Shown: piece by piece, positions 46,037 through 55,849 of the stretch
How the letters are laid out: every line of letters starts with the position of its first letter
Numbering within the stretch: the first letter of the stretch is position 1
DNA from: Parachlamydiales bacterium
GTDB taxonomy: Bacteria; Chlamydiota; Chlamydiia; Chlamydiales; JABDDJ01
DNA length: 64,000 bases
Reading direction: 5' to 3'
NCBI GenBank assembly: GCA_041671045.1
Contig: JBAZCF010000003.1
Location: 1-64,000 of the forward strand
Notes under the pieces: generated by a model
Told to the model about the DNA's origin: nothing
The model's input: the letters and a program-made list of their open reading frames with translations, nothing else
Database searches by the model: none
Position numbers and translations under genes: made by a program

Positions 46037-48112
46037 ATGGCAGAACGACACACACACACTAACCGGTTGGCTCGAGAGAAATCCCCTTATTTACTGCAGC
46101 ATGCTCACAATCCTGTAAATTGGTACCCCTGGGGCGAGGAAGCATTCGAAGAGGCAAGGCAGCAAGATAAACCTATTTTCCTCTCCATAGGCTATGCCAC
46201 CTGTCATTGGTGCCATGTCATGGAAAATGAATCTTTTGAAAATGAAGATGTTGCCGCATTGATGAACGAGGTTTTCATCAACATCAAGGTGGACCGGGAA
46301 GAATTGCCCGAGGTGGACAGCCTCTACATGGAATTTGCCCAGAGCATGATTACCGGCTCTGCAGGCTGGCCGCTTAATGTCATACTCACTCCGGATTTGC
46401 AGCCTTTCTTTGCAGCGACATATCTTCCTCCTGACAATGCCCGCGGGATGATGGGCTTAAAAGATTTGATTGAGCGGATTAGACAAGTATGGAATAGCGA
46501 TGAAAGAGAAAGAATAGAAGCCCAGGCAGAGAAAATCGTCGAAATTTTTAGCGAGGCGGTACATGTCATTGGTGTAGATATTCCCGAAAAAAAGATAATC
46601 TCTTCTTCTATGGAAATGTTATATAAGCTTGCCGATCCGATTTATGGGGGATTAAAAGGCGCTCCCAAATTTCCCATCGGATACCATAATTCCCTCTTTT
46701 TATATTATTCTTCCCAGTTTAAGGATAGCCGCTCCCTTTTCTTAGCAGAGCGTACACTAGTAATGATGCAAAGGGGAGGCCTCTATGACCATTTAGGCGG
46801 AGGTTTCTCACGCTATAGTGTGGATGAGAAATGGATGGTACCCCACTTCGAGAAAATGCTCTATGATAACGCATTGCTGATTGAAGCGTATACTGTGATG
46901 TGGAAAGCAACTAAGAGGCAGTTCTACCGTACGATATCCGAAGAAATCATGCAGTATGTCCTGCATATTCTTACACACTTTCAAGGCGGGTACTATTCTG
47001 CCGAAGATGCTGACAGCGAAGGGTATGAAGGTGCGTTCTACACTTGGACCAAGCTAGAGATTGATGTTTTCTTAAAAGACCTGCAACCTGAGTTATTTAA
47101 TGAATATTTCCATGTGTCGGAAGAAGGGAATTTCGACCGGCGCAATATTCTCTATATCGACCAAAGCCCTGAGGAGTTTGCCGCCACGAAAAATCTGGAT
47201 CCTCAAGAATTTATCGTTTTACTAGAAGAACAAAAACAGATTCTATGGAAAGAAAGACAAAAACGTCCTCGCCCCCTTAAAGACGACAAAATTCTTGTCA
47301 GTTGGAACGGTTTGATGATCCACTCTATGGCTTTAGCCGGGGCTGCATTTCATGACGAGCGTTATCTGAGAGCTGCTGTAGCTGCTGCGCAGTTCATAAA
47401 AGACAATCTATGGAAAGAGAGGCATCTCTTCCGGCGTTATCGCGATGAAAATGTGAATTTCTATGGTAATTTGGACGACTACGCCTTCCTCATACGTGGA
47501 CTTCTCTCCCTTTATGAAGGGGAGCAAGGCACCCAATGGTTGGCATGGGCTATGGAATTATGCGATGTTTTGGAGAACGATTTCAAAGCTTTAGGGGGAG
47601 CCTTCTTCCAGACAGATGGCAAAGATCCTTATCTCATCTTGCGTAAATCTCATTTTTCAGACGGAGCAGAACCATCGGGTAATGCGGTCCATTGCGAAAA
47701 CTTGCTGCGTTTGTATCAAATGACTTTTAGAACGTCCTATCTGCAGCAAGCGGAAGATATCTTAAAAGCAGTAAAAAAATATTTAGATGGCTATCCTCCC
47801 GGCTACTGCTTCCATCTTATCAACCTTTGCCGCTACTATAACAAAAAAGCTCCGACTTTTATTATAGCTCTGAACTCAGACGGTCATTTCACTAATGAGA
47901 TCAAACAAGTTCTATTCAGCCATTATTTGCCGCACAAGGCAATTCATTGGAAGGATCCGAAAGATGAACAGTTTGACCACGTATTGCCCGAATTCTCCCA
48001 GTATAAACCCATTCAAAACAAGACAACCTTATACATATGCTATGAGGGAAGATGTGATAAACCTATCACGGAGTTATCAGAAATGTTGCAAGTGATTTTA
48101 ACATTGACATAA
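46037..48112 (+). CDS. Thioredoxin-like DUF255 (YyaL/spermatogenesis-20 type) protein
   Basis: This 691-aa protein has an N-terminal thioredoxin-like DUF255 domain with a CHWC motif (56-59), preceded by SPYLLQHAHNPVNWYPW. The C-terminal part is an alpha/alpha toroid related to glycosidases and epimerases (GGLYDHLGGGFSRYSVD, SAEDADSEG, LVSWNGLMI). The family is widespread and conserved from bacteria to animals but its reaction is not firmly known. The length is normal. It is a single gene, divergent from the coiled-coil protein. Confidence 0.88.
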   Translation: MAERHTHTNRLAREKSPYLLQHAHNPVNWYPWGEEAFEEARQQDKPIFLSIGYATCHWCHVMENESFENEDVAALMNEVFINIKVDREELPEVDSLYMEFAQSMITGSAGWPLNVILTPDLQPFFAATYLPPDNARGMMGLKDLIERIRQVWNSDERERIEAQAEKIVEIFSEAVHVIGVDIPEKKIISSSMEMLYKLADPIYGGLKGAPKFPIGYHNSLFLYYSSQFKDSRSLFLAERTLVMMQRGGLYDHLGGGFSRYSVDEKWMVPHFEKMLYDNALLIEAYTVMWKATKRQFYRTISEEIMQYVLHILTHFQGGYYSAEDADSEGYEGAFYTWTKLEIDVFLKDLQPELFNEYFHVSEEGNFDRRNILYIDQSPEEFAATKNLDPQEFIVLLEEQKQILWKERQKRPRPLKDDKILVSWNGLMIHSMALAGAAFHDERYLRAAVAAAQFIKDNLWKERHLFRRYRDENVNFYGNLDDYAFLIRGLLSLYEGEQGTQWLAWAMELCDVLENDFKALGGAFFQTDGKDPYLILRKSHFSDGAEPSGNAVHCENLLRLYQMTFRTSYLQQAEDILKAVKKYLDGYPPGYCFHLINLCRYYNKKAPTFIIALNSDGHFTNEIKQVLFSHYLPHKAIHWKDPKDEQFDHVLPEFSQYKPIQNKTTLYICYEGRCDKPITELSEMLQVILTLT

Positions 48113-48219
48113 TCTGAAAATGAAGGGAGGAGCCTAAAATTTGCTTTCCCTCTGTATATTATGGCTTTTTTAACTGAGATATCGTAGAATAGTAAAATTA
48201 ATTCACTTGGCATTATTAA

Positions 48220-50295
48220 ATGCATAAAGATAACACACATTACCAGTTATTTACCCAGCTCCTTGAAAACGAGGACTTTGAAGCTTCCGTAGTCTATGAC
48301 AATGAGCAGGTTCTCTCTTCTTTGTCCTCTCACGAGAAAGAGCTGTTAGGACTTTTAATGGTGCGTCACGGCGAGAGAATCGCTGCAGAAGATGATATGC
48401 AAGGGCTTCATTTCCTTAACCGCGCGTTATTGATCGCTCCGGACAGCATTAAAGTCATGACTCAAGCCGCCCACATCCTCTCGAGTAAAACAACAAATGC
48501 CGACTCCTTAAGAGCTGCCGCTACTTGGTATTCTAAAGCAAACCTTCAACAGCCCAATGATCCCGACCTATTGACAATCTGGGGCACCACCTTGGTCCAT
48601 CTTGGACGTCTAGAAAATGACTCTCAAATGCTTTTTGAAGCAGATCAGCTACTTGCACGCGCATCAGATTCTTCTAAAGAAGCCACTACGCATCGCGATC
48701 ATCTTTTAGCCTGCCTGCGCGCACAGATATGGCATGCCTTGGCTCTTCATTCCGGTGAAGCAGACGATTATGCGCGCGCTATCGAGCAATACAAATCTGC
48801 TGCTCTTCAAGATATCAAAGCCCCTTTCTTTTGGAATGATTACGCTAACGCTTTACTTGAATTCGGTAAGCTTATCCAGAGAATGGAAGTCTATGACAAT
48901 GTCATAGAACTGTACCAAAAAGCAATTCGGCTTGATCCACGCTTTTTTCCCGCACAATTTAATTTGGGGGTCTGTTACCACAGACTCTATGAAGCAACCT
49001 GGAAAAGTCAATTATTTTGGCAAGCACATGAGCAGTACTCCCACTGTAAAATTCTAGAACCGCGCAATGCTACTCTGACATATGCATGGGGACGTCTTCT
49101 TCTTCACCAAGGCAAACTAAGAAGAGAGGCCGATCTCCTTGTGCAGGCTTGCGACCACCTTGAAACAGCTGCAACGCTGCAAAACTCCAACAGTACGATT
49201 GCCCATCATTTGGCGGAAGCCTTTATCTGGGCCGGCGGTATACTAGAAGACCTTACTCTTCTGCGCCATGCAGAATCCACACTGACAGAACTGATCAACG
49301 CCAATCCTGAAGATGTCGATTCTTGGTGCTCATTGGGCTTTTGCCGCTATGAACTAGGCTATTACTTCAATGATCTTCATCTAGTCTATCTAGGTATGGA
49401 TAATTATCGCAAAGCACTTGAATATTCTCCATCCAGCTTAAATGCTCTATATGGATTAGCGACTTGCCACCTTGCAATAGGTGAGCTGGAAGGAGATTTA
49501 GAACACCTGAAAACTGCTTTAGAATTCTTCAAGAAAGCCTCTGCAACAAACGAGCATCCCACCCCGCAGTTCTTGAATGACTGGGGTGTTGCCTTGATGA
49601 AAATGTCAGACCTAAATAACGAGAAAGATCTTCTAGAAGCTGCCATAGAGAAGTTTGAATTAGCTATCGATTTGGATCTTAGTATCAGTAATAGCGAGTA
49701 TGTCGATCCTGAATGGTTATATAATTATGGCTGCGCTTTTGACTATTTGGGCGATGCCAATGATGACCCCACCTACTATGAGAAATCCATTCAAGTGTTG
49801 ACCCGTGTTCTTGAAATTGACCCGGACTACGCACAAGCAAAATATAACTTGGCCATGTCCTACGCTCACTTAGGCGAGGCTTCAGAAGATTTAGAAGCCC
49901 TTTTAAAATCTTGCGAGCTTTTCAAACAGCTTTTGATTGCGGACCAGGATGACGAAAATGCGTGGAGCGAGTGGGGGATAAGCTTGATCAACATGGCACA
50001 ACTAACTTATGAGCCTGCTTTGCCCAAACAATCCCATCAATATCTTGTAGATGCTGAAGGTAAATTTCATCATGCAATTGCATTAGGTCATTTACCTGCT
50101 TATTATAATCTTTCGTGTGTCTATTCATTATTGGGTGACTTTAACGCTTCGTTAGCTTATTTGGAACGTGCTGAAAACAATCAGGCACTCCCTTCAGCAG
50201 AAGAACTTCTGTCGGATGAGTGGCTTGAAGGCCTCCGCCATACGGAAGGCTTCCATCGCTTTTGGTCGAACCTTAGCAGCAAATACGGTTTTTAG
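48220..50295 (+). CDS. TPR-repeat protein
   Basis: This 691-aa soluble protein consists largely of tetratricopeptide-like helical repeats, for example AIRLDPRFFPAQFNLGVCYHRLYE, ALEYSPSSLNALYGLATCHLAIGE and VLEIDPDYAQAKYNLAMSYAHLGE. No signal peptide or enzymatic domain is evident. TPR solenoids bind other proteins; the partner is unknown. It lies 107 bases after the DUF255 gene on the same strand. The ribosome binding site is weak. Chlamydiae have similar large TPR proteins without assigned function. Confidence 0.8.
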   Translation: MHKDNTHYQLFTQLLENEDFEASVVYDNEQVLSSLSSHEKELLGLLMVRHGERIAAEDDMQGLHFLNRALLIAPDSIKVMTQAAHILSSKTTNADSLRAAATWYSKANLQQPNDPDLLTIWGTTLVHLGRLENDSQMLFEADQLLARASDSSKEATTHRDHLLACLRAQIWHALALHSGEADDYARAIEQYKSAALQDIKAPFFWNDYANALLEFGKLIQRMEVYDNVIELYQKAIRLDPRFFPAQFNLGVCYHRLYEATWKSQLFWQAHEQYSHCKILEPRNATLTYAWGRLLLHQGKLRREADLLVQACDHLETAATLQNSNSTIAHHLAEAFIWAGGILEDLTLLRHAESTLTELINANPEDVDSWCSLGFCRYELGYYFNDLHLVYLGMDNYRKALEYSPSSLNALYGLATCHLAIGELEGDLEHLKTALEFFKKASATNEHPTPQFLNDWGVALMKMSDLNNEKDLLEAAIEKFELAIDLDLSISNSEYVDPEWLYNYGCAFDYLGDANDDPTYYEKSIQVLTRVLEIDPDYAQAKYNLAMSYAHLGEASEDLEALLKSCELFKQLLIADQDDENAWSEWGISLINMAQLTYEPALPKQSHQYLVDAEGKFHHAIALGHLPAYYNLSCVYSLLGDFNASLAYLERAENNQALPSAEELLSDEWLEGLRHTEGFHRFWSNLSSKYGF

Positions 50296-50411
50296 GGCTG
50301 TACTTTCGTAGAGTCCTATATTTTTATTCCAGATTCATCAGACAGTAGATATGCAAAGTCGCCCACTGTACTGTACAGGAGTGACTTAGGGCGCACGTTG
50401 TGTTTTAATGA

Positions 50412-52019
50412 CTATTCTATCAATAGCTTTTTGAGTGCCGCTTTCAAACCCCGATGCTCCACAATTTCCTCTACGGAAGGTTTGATCCTTACAGACCAAT
50501 TTTTTTCCGATACTATTCCCGGTGTATTAATCCTGCTTTGTTCAGGCGCTTGCCATGCCATGTCGGGAAATACCTCCAGGTATTCGCTCAAGAGATTTAT
50601 ATGGAATAAGCTATTGGACTTATGGCTATCAGCAAGTAATTGCCATTGTTGTTCAGGTGTGATTTTCATACCCCAATCCCATCTTTTCATCTTGCAATAA
50701 GCTTTTGCTTCCTCAGGGAAATCTCTCCACCATTGACGCAGAGGTTCGGAGTCATGAGTGGAAATAGTACTGAGGCTTAAAGGAGAGTATTCTTTACCGC
50801 TTAAATAATGCTTATCTCCATCCCAATCTCTTTCCCAGCGCATAACCTTGGTGCCACAGATTCCTAAGCGGCCTAAACAAGCTTTTATATTGGGGGGCAC
50901 GGCGCCTAAATCCTCTCCAATAGGCAGCATATGAGAAGCTTTTAGCATCATGCGCATCCTTTTTTCTCCCTCAGGAATCCAAGCGTACCATTCAGCAGGT
51001 ACAAAATGTCCTTCTCGCCCAGCCTGACCGGGTAAAACCGCCCACACACGAAAAAATCCTACTACGTGGTCGATGCGGTATATGTGGTAGAGGCGTTGAG
51101 CAACTTCCAGTCGCTGCTTCCACCATTCGGTAAGTGCTGTTGAAGCTGCTTCCCAACAATAAAGGGGAACGCCCCAATTTTGACCTTCTGTGGAGTACAT
51201 GTCAGGCGGAGCGCCTACGCTCCAATTTAAGTCGAACAAATGACGGTGGAACCACACATCGGCACTGTCGCGATTGATTAAAATGGGAATATCGCCTTTT
51301 AAAAAGACATCATTTTTTTCGGCATGTGCACGCACCTCTTCAAACTGTGCAAAGCACAGATACTGCAGAATGGAATAATAAAGAGTTTCCTTGGCAAATT
51401 GCTTTTTCCAGCGAGTCAATTTTTTCGAGTCGGGTTCGCGTTGATCTGCGGGCCATTCTTCCCAGGATTTTAAATGATTCTTGTCTTTGAAGAACTTGTA
51501 GACAGTATAGATATCGAGCCAGGAATTGCTTTCAATGAAATCTTTATAACCCGGTTCCGCGGTGATAAATTTCTCATTTTGACTCACGTAGTATCTTAGG
51601 AATTCGTCTTTAAGTTTTTGCACTACCGGATAGTCCACTCTATCATCTCGTTTAGGATGCTGGAGTGTTTGTAGGATCTTTTTTAACTGGGGATCATCAT
51701 TAATTCTCGGAAGATCCTGTAAACTGATATGAATAGGGTTTAAGGCCATTGCGGAAACGGAGCTATAGGGACTAGTATCCGTACCGGTATCATTTAGGGG
51801 CAGAAGTTGAATAACATCCAAACCCACTTTGCTGCACCATTCTATGATAGGTATTAAATCCAGATACTCTCCAATACCGCAGCTATGCCTTGTATGCAAA
51901 GAGAATAATGGGACGACTATGCCGTGATGGTTGCGTATGCCGATCCTATTCCAATGCGCTGCGGCAGGGGAATTTTCTATCAACTGATTTTCTAGAGGAT
52001 TAGGGTTTCTTGCTGTCAT
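50412..52019 (-). CDS. malQ: 4-alpha-glucanotransferase
   Basis: This 535-aa GH77 enzyme rearranges alpha-1,4 glucans, a step in glycogen and maltodextrin turnover. Motifs are SPYSSVSAMALNP at the N-terminus, YRIDHVVGFF with the nucleophile Asp, GEDLGAVP with the acid Glu, and STHDSEPLRQWW. The gene follows the T3SS cluster, as malQ does in Chlamydia trachomatis, and its ATGA overlaps the end of the 961-aa gene. Coupling to a presumed effector is therefore an accident of the locus rather than functional. Confidence 0.92.
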   Translation of the reverse strand: MTARNPNPLENQLIENSPAAAHWNRIGIRNHHGIVVPLFSLHTRHSCGIGEYLDLIPIIEWCSKVGLDVIQLLPLNDTGTDTSPYSSVSAMALNPIHISLQDLPRINDDPQLKKILQTLQHPKRDDRVDYPVVQKLKDEFLRYYVSQNEKFITAEPGYKDFIESNSWLDIYTVYKFFKDKNHLKSWEEWPADQREPDSKKLTRWKKQFAKETLYYSILQYLCFAQFEEVRAHAEKNDVFLKGDIPILINRDSADVWFHRHLFDLNWSVGAPPDMYSTEGQNWGVPLYCWEAASTALTEWWKQRLEVAQRLYHIYRIDHVVGFFRVWAVLPGQAGREGHFVPAEWYAWIPEGEKRMRMMLKASHMLPIGEDLGAVPPNIKACLGRLGICGTKVMRWERDWDGDKHYLSGKEYSPLSLSTISTHDSEPLRQWWRDFPEEAKAYCKMKRWDWGMKITPEQQWQLLADSHKSNSLFHINLLSEYLEVFPDMAWQAPEQSRINTPGIVSEKNWSVRIKPSVEEIVEHRGLKAALKKLLIE

Positions 52020-54901
52020 GTCTTTAAGTATATTTGTATCGTTTCCAATATTACGAAATATTTATCCCACAGGATGCGGTCAGTTTTACTAAAGGTTATT
52101 TTTAACTTAGTTTTGAGGATCTTGACTAGATCTATATTCAATTCTTTGCCGTTAAGCGCGTCGTTTGTAGAAATGATATCCAACATATTTATCGCAATAC
52201 CCTTGTAACATTCAATCAAAGCCTTAAGCTCAGTGTCATAATGGCTATCGAGGTTTTTCATGAATAGTGCAAAGAATTTTTCATATTCCAAATTTCTAAT
52301 TAATACCTTTGCTTGGCGGTATTCTTCTTTAGGAAGGGTTTTAATGAGTCCTTCCCATTGAAGGCAGTTTTCAAGCTGAGCAATCGTATCTTTGTAGAGA
52401 GTAAAGAAATTGTAACATTTTGCGATGCGGTTAAAAGCATCTACATAGGCCTCACCATCAAATACGCATAATGCTTCCGGATTAGCAAGTACCATTGACA
52501 TAGTGTCATGCATTGCTGTAGGAGAGATAGGAACGGGGGTGGGCGGGATAAACTTTTGCAGTTGTTCATGGAGTTTACGGATTTCATTTAGCCTATGCAG
52601 GATTTTATTATCGTCTTTTATGAAAGTAATCAGTTTTTGAGCAATGGGATGTGGTGCGGCTGTTTCGTCTTTATTAAAAAATGATCTAATGACCTGGATA
52701 AAGTTCGTAGAATATCTTCGCAGCTTTTCTGGATCTTTCAGCTCTTCAAATGCAAAAAGTGAAAGTATTTGAAAGTGGATTTTCTCTAAATCATTGTGTT
52801 GACGAAGCTTACAGTATACTGGCGAAGCCGCTTCGATCAATTTTTTCTGATGTAACTGAATCACTTGTCCAAAAACAGAAAAGACGGCTTTTTCATTTTC
52901 CGCAGGATTACCTTTAGTTAGTTTAGTGATTAGTTCGGGGTCGATAAGTTTATTCAATTCAGCTTTTCGTTTTTTGAAGTGCTTAACAACGTGTAACAAC
53001 CGAAACTGACTTAGTCGTTGAGGATTGATTTTAAGGCAATAAAAGTGAAGGGGGACTTCAAAAAAAAGATTTAATATTTCCCTAAAATCGATCAATTTTT
53101 CTGTTTCCACACCCTCTGTAATAGATATGTTGGAATGATTTAACTCCACACCTTCTGAAACAGCATTTAAAATAGATTCAGTACTTTGGAAAATGAGGGT
53201 TTTTAAAAGTAATGCGCATGCATAAACACTGGCGATTTTAAAAACTTCGTAGGTTTCGTTGAGAAGTGTGATTTTTATACGTGGGGAATTGCGGTTGATA
53301 GATTCAAGCTTTTCATAAACAAGTTTTCTTGTTTTAACGGAGAAGAGTTTTTCTAATGTTTTTGAAAAATAGGAAGATTCAGAAAATTGCTTCAGATTAA
53401 CATCTATAATGCAGGTGTGATACTGGCCGCAGATAATCTTAACTATTTCTTCGAGAGATTCTTCGGGAGTAAAATTTTCAAAATAATCCGCAAGGACATG
53501 TTCTCGCGATTTGTAGGTTTGCAAGAGCAGGGTTTGAAATTGGGCTATCGTTTGGAGGTCTTTTTCTGCGGTAAACTGTGTGGGAATGGGATATTTAATG
53601 ACGAGATGTGATTCAACTTTCAAATGGTCTTCCACAACGGCACGCTGGTTATGAAACAATTTGATTAGGGCTTCATCTAGCTCGATGATATCATCTTTTG
53701 GATTGAATAAAGGATTCAACATACTGACTTCCTTTATCTCTCTAATTCTTCTTAGTTCATGATTTCTACGGACATCAAAAGCTTTCTCGACAGGCTTGTT
53801 TTCAGCAGATGAGGATAGTTCTTTCTTAGAATTTCTGGTGGCTCTCTTTATCTTCTTTTTCTTTGAAGACAAAGGTTGCGAGGTCATAATGTTGCCATCT
53901 ATAGGAACGAGGATTTTTGATTTTTTACTGTTTGGAACTTCTTTTGCTATTGTGTGAGTTAGATCTAAAGACTGTAGATTTTCGGTGTTCTTTTTCTTTG
54001 AAGAGAGAAGGTTTTTAAAAGTCCGAAAGAGCAAATTACCTTTTTTCTTCTCCTCCTCGGTATAAGTGTAATGATAAACCGGATCAGAAGCTTTAAGACC
54101 ATAATAAAGTTTTACTAATGCATAGTGATAGGGGTTGTCTGTGGGGGGTTTATTTTCTTCTTGTATCAAAAGTTCATTCTGCAATTTTTTTATTTCGAAT
54201 GGAAGCATTGTTAAAGCTTGAAGACGCCTATTATATTGTGCTGGCTTCACAACTCTTCTGGGTGTTGCTGCGATCTTAAAGCGGGGGTCGAGATTATCAA
54301 AGGCTTTACTGTGAACAAGGCAAGCATTCAAGAAGGGGGTTTCTAACGATAGCCTATTTTTATCACTCTCTTTCGGGCAGGGTTGTGTGGAAGTGCGTGC
54401 TGTTTGGGGTACAATATAGGATTTGCTGGATGTGCTGGACGTACTTTGTTCTTTTTTAACAACATTGTATGCTGAGGTAGGCGTCAAGGGTTGTCTATGA
54501 ATTGTAGCAGACATTTCGAATGCTTCTGCTTGATGTTCTGCAACGGTTTTAAATAAGATTTTATCAGACAAGTAAAAGCTGAACGTTTCAGATTGTGTTC
54601 CTCTTAGGGTAGCATTGGTAATTTTAGCGTCCGAGATACGTTTAACTCTTTTGCGTGAACGAGAAAGGCTTGTTGCATCCACAGGTGAAGTAGAAATCTC
54701 AGCACATTGCTCAAATGAAGCGGTGATAGCACTGATTTCGCGTGGAGTAAAGTGGAGGTTTGAGAATGCAGATTGCGGTACTACAACAGGGGGTGAGGAG
54801 GAAAAATCTGAAGTGGTTTTAACCTTCACGTCTTTTGACGGAGGAGAAGATGAAGGGATAGGATTATTTACCGGAATAAGCGCCAATGTTAAAGTGGACA
54901 T
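52016..54901 (-). CDS. Large putative T3SS effector
   Basis: This 961-aa protein is not a family that I recognise. The N-terminal 170 residues are rich in Ser, Thr and Pro and likely disordered, typical of type III secretion signals and chaperone-binding regions; the rest is helical with no signal peptide or catalytic motif. It sits directly downstream of the CesT-type chaperone gene and upstream of malQ, where pathogenic Chlamydia have no extra gene. I chose the ATG at 54901, preceded by GAGGGAGGGATGGCT; the ATG six bases earlier is too close to the purine-rich site. It may be secreted with help from the adjacent chaperone, by position only. Confidence 0.6.
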   Translation of the reverse strand: MSTLTLALIPVNNPIPSSSPPSKDVKVKTTSDFSSSPPVVVPQSAFSNLHFTPREISAITASFEQCAEISTSPVDATSLSRSRKRVKRISDAKITNATLRGTQSETFSFYLSDKILFKTVAEHQAEAFEMSATIHRQPLTPTSAYNVVKKEQSTSSTSSKSYIVPQTARTSTQPCPKESDKNRLSLETPFLNACLVHSKAFDNLDPRFKIAATPRRVVKPAQYNRRLQALTMLPFEIKKLQNELLIQEENKPPTDNPYHYALVKLYYGLKASDPVYHYTYTEEEKKKGNLLFRTFKNLLSSKKKNTENLQSLDLTHTIAKEVPNSKKSKILVPIDGNIMTSQPLSSKKKKIKRATRNSKKELSSSAENKPVEKAFDVRRNHELRRIREIKEVSMLNPLFNPKDDIIELDEALIKLFHNQRAVVEDHLKVESHLVIKYPIPTQFTAEKDLQTIAQFQTLLLQTYKSREHVLADYFENFTPEESLEEIVKIICGQYHTCIIDVNLKQFSESSYFSKTLEKLFSVKTRKLVYEKLESINRNSPRIKITLLNETYEVFKIASVYACALLLKTLIFQSTESILNAVSEGVELNHSNISITEGVETEKLIDFREILNLFFEVPLHFYCLKINPQRLSQFRLLHVVKHFKKRKAELNKLIDPELITKLTKGNPAENEKAVFSVFGQVIQLHQKKLIEAASPVYCKLRQHNDLEKIHFQILSLFAFEELKDPEKLRRYSTNFIQVIRSFFNKDETAAPHPIAQKLITFIKDDNKILHRLNEIRKLHEQLQKFIPPTPVPISPTAMHDTMSMVLANPEALCVFDGEAYVDAFNRIAKCYNFFTLYKDTIAQLENCLQWEGLIKTLPKEEYRQAKVLIRNLEYEKFFALFMKNLDSHYDTELKALIECYKGIAINMLDIISTNDALNGKELNIDLVKILKTKLKITFSKTDRILWDKYFVILETIQIYLKT

Positions 54902-54987
54902 AGCCATCCCTCCCTCTCGCTCTGACTTTTTGTCATTGTGCAGCGAGGGATAACGAATGTCACTAAAAATCTATAATCAATGGAAGA

Positions 54988-55452
54988 TTAACGCAGACCG
55001 AAGAGACCTCCAGTGCGAACGGTAGTGCGGGCTACTAAGCTAGGTATCGCATTATTTTTTATTGCATCGTGGATTTCTGCCGCTTTATCAATATATTTCT
55101 GAAGGAATTCAGCTAAGTCGGCGCCATTACAAGCTGCAAAGGGGATGACCTCCCAGAGGACAAGATTGTTATTTGCGGAATTATATCCTAGATTGCCGTA
55201 GCGGGGATTGGGAATGCTGTTTGCGCGCAGAGCTTCATGAAAGACTTCTTCTTGATATCTGCCTTGAGCTATTTCACCTAAGTAGCAAATAATGCGTAGG
55301 TTAAGTAAAGCGCTGTCAGGCATAAGCAGAATCTTCACATCTTTGGAAGGAAAGGAGAGCATGCACGTGTTCCGCTCGTTAGGCTGTAAATTATTCATAT
55401 TAATATATTTACCAAGATCATTCAGAAGATGGGAGAATGCATCGCCTAACAT
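54988..55452 (-). CDS. CesT/SycE-type T3SS chaperone (Scc1-like)
   Basis: This 154-aa protein matches the position and size of Chlamydia Scc1/SycE. It is a small acidic dimeric chaperone that binds a T3SS substrate such as the gatekeeper CopN. The pattern FSHLLNDLGKYI, then strands (MLSFPSKDVKILLMPD, LRIICYLGEI), then LYVWEVIPF-like NNLVLWEVIPF and a C-terminal helix (LAEFLQKYIDKAAEI) is that of the CesT fold. It lies 9 bases downstream of the TyeA-like gene. In addition to CopN it may serve the following 961-aa gene product. Confidence 0.75.
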   Translation of the reverse strand: MLGDAFSHLLNDLGKYINMNNLQPNERNTCMLSFPSKDVKILLMPDSALLNLRIICYLGEIAQGRYQEEVFHEALRANSIPNPRYGNLGYNSANNNLVLWEVIPFAACNGADLAEFLQKYIDKAAEIHDAIKNNAIPSLVARTTVRTGGLFGLR

Positions 55453-55461
55453 ACTACACTC

Positions 55462-55833
55462 CTATTTAACTATTTTTTTTTCTTCAGGTGCAGAGGCTGG
55501 TCTATTATCACTACGTTTTGCACTTTCTAGCTCATCGCGCATTTCTTGGTCTTCCATTGCCTCTAATCTATCTTCTAAACCTTCTAACGCTTCAATAATA
55601 GCATTGAATACATCATCTCTATGCTGTACGGAGCGAAAAATATAGTCCCTTGCAACCTTCCTGACGTCTTCGCGGAATCTACTAAAGACGATGATCTGCA
55701 GTTCAATGCTATTTTCTATACCCAGTTGTTTTGCGAGCTTAAGCACTTTATCCGCAGTAGGATAGCGGTCTCCAGTCAGTTCCATGAAAGCCTTTGTCAT
55801 ACTTTCCGGAGTTAATTGCTGAGGGAGCTTCAT
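55462..55833 (-). CDS. TyeA-like T3SS gatekeeper subunit
   Basis: This 123-aa protein resembles TyeA, which in Yersinia binds the C-terminus of YopN to hold back secretion until host contact. The signature is FMELTGDRYPTADKVLKLAKQL followed by QIIVFSRFREDVRKV, then a helix HRDDVFNAIIEALEGLEDRL. In Chlamydia trachomatis this region is the C-terminal part of CopN. Here it is a separate gene with its own ribosome binding site (TTAGGAGAGAAGTT), 16 bases after the copN stop codon. A charged tail of about 30 residues follows. Confidence 0.75.
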   Translation of the reverse strand: MKLPQQLTPESMTKAFMELTGDRYPTADKVLKLAKQLGIENSIELQIIVFSRFREDVRKVARDYIFRSVQHRDDVFNAIIEALEGLEDRLEAMEDQEMRDELESAKRSDNRPASAPEEKKIVK

Positions 55834-55849
55834 AACTTCTCTCCTAATA

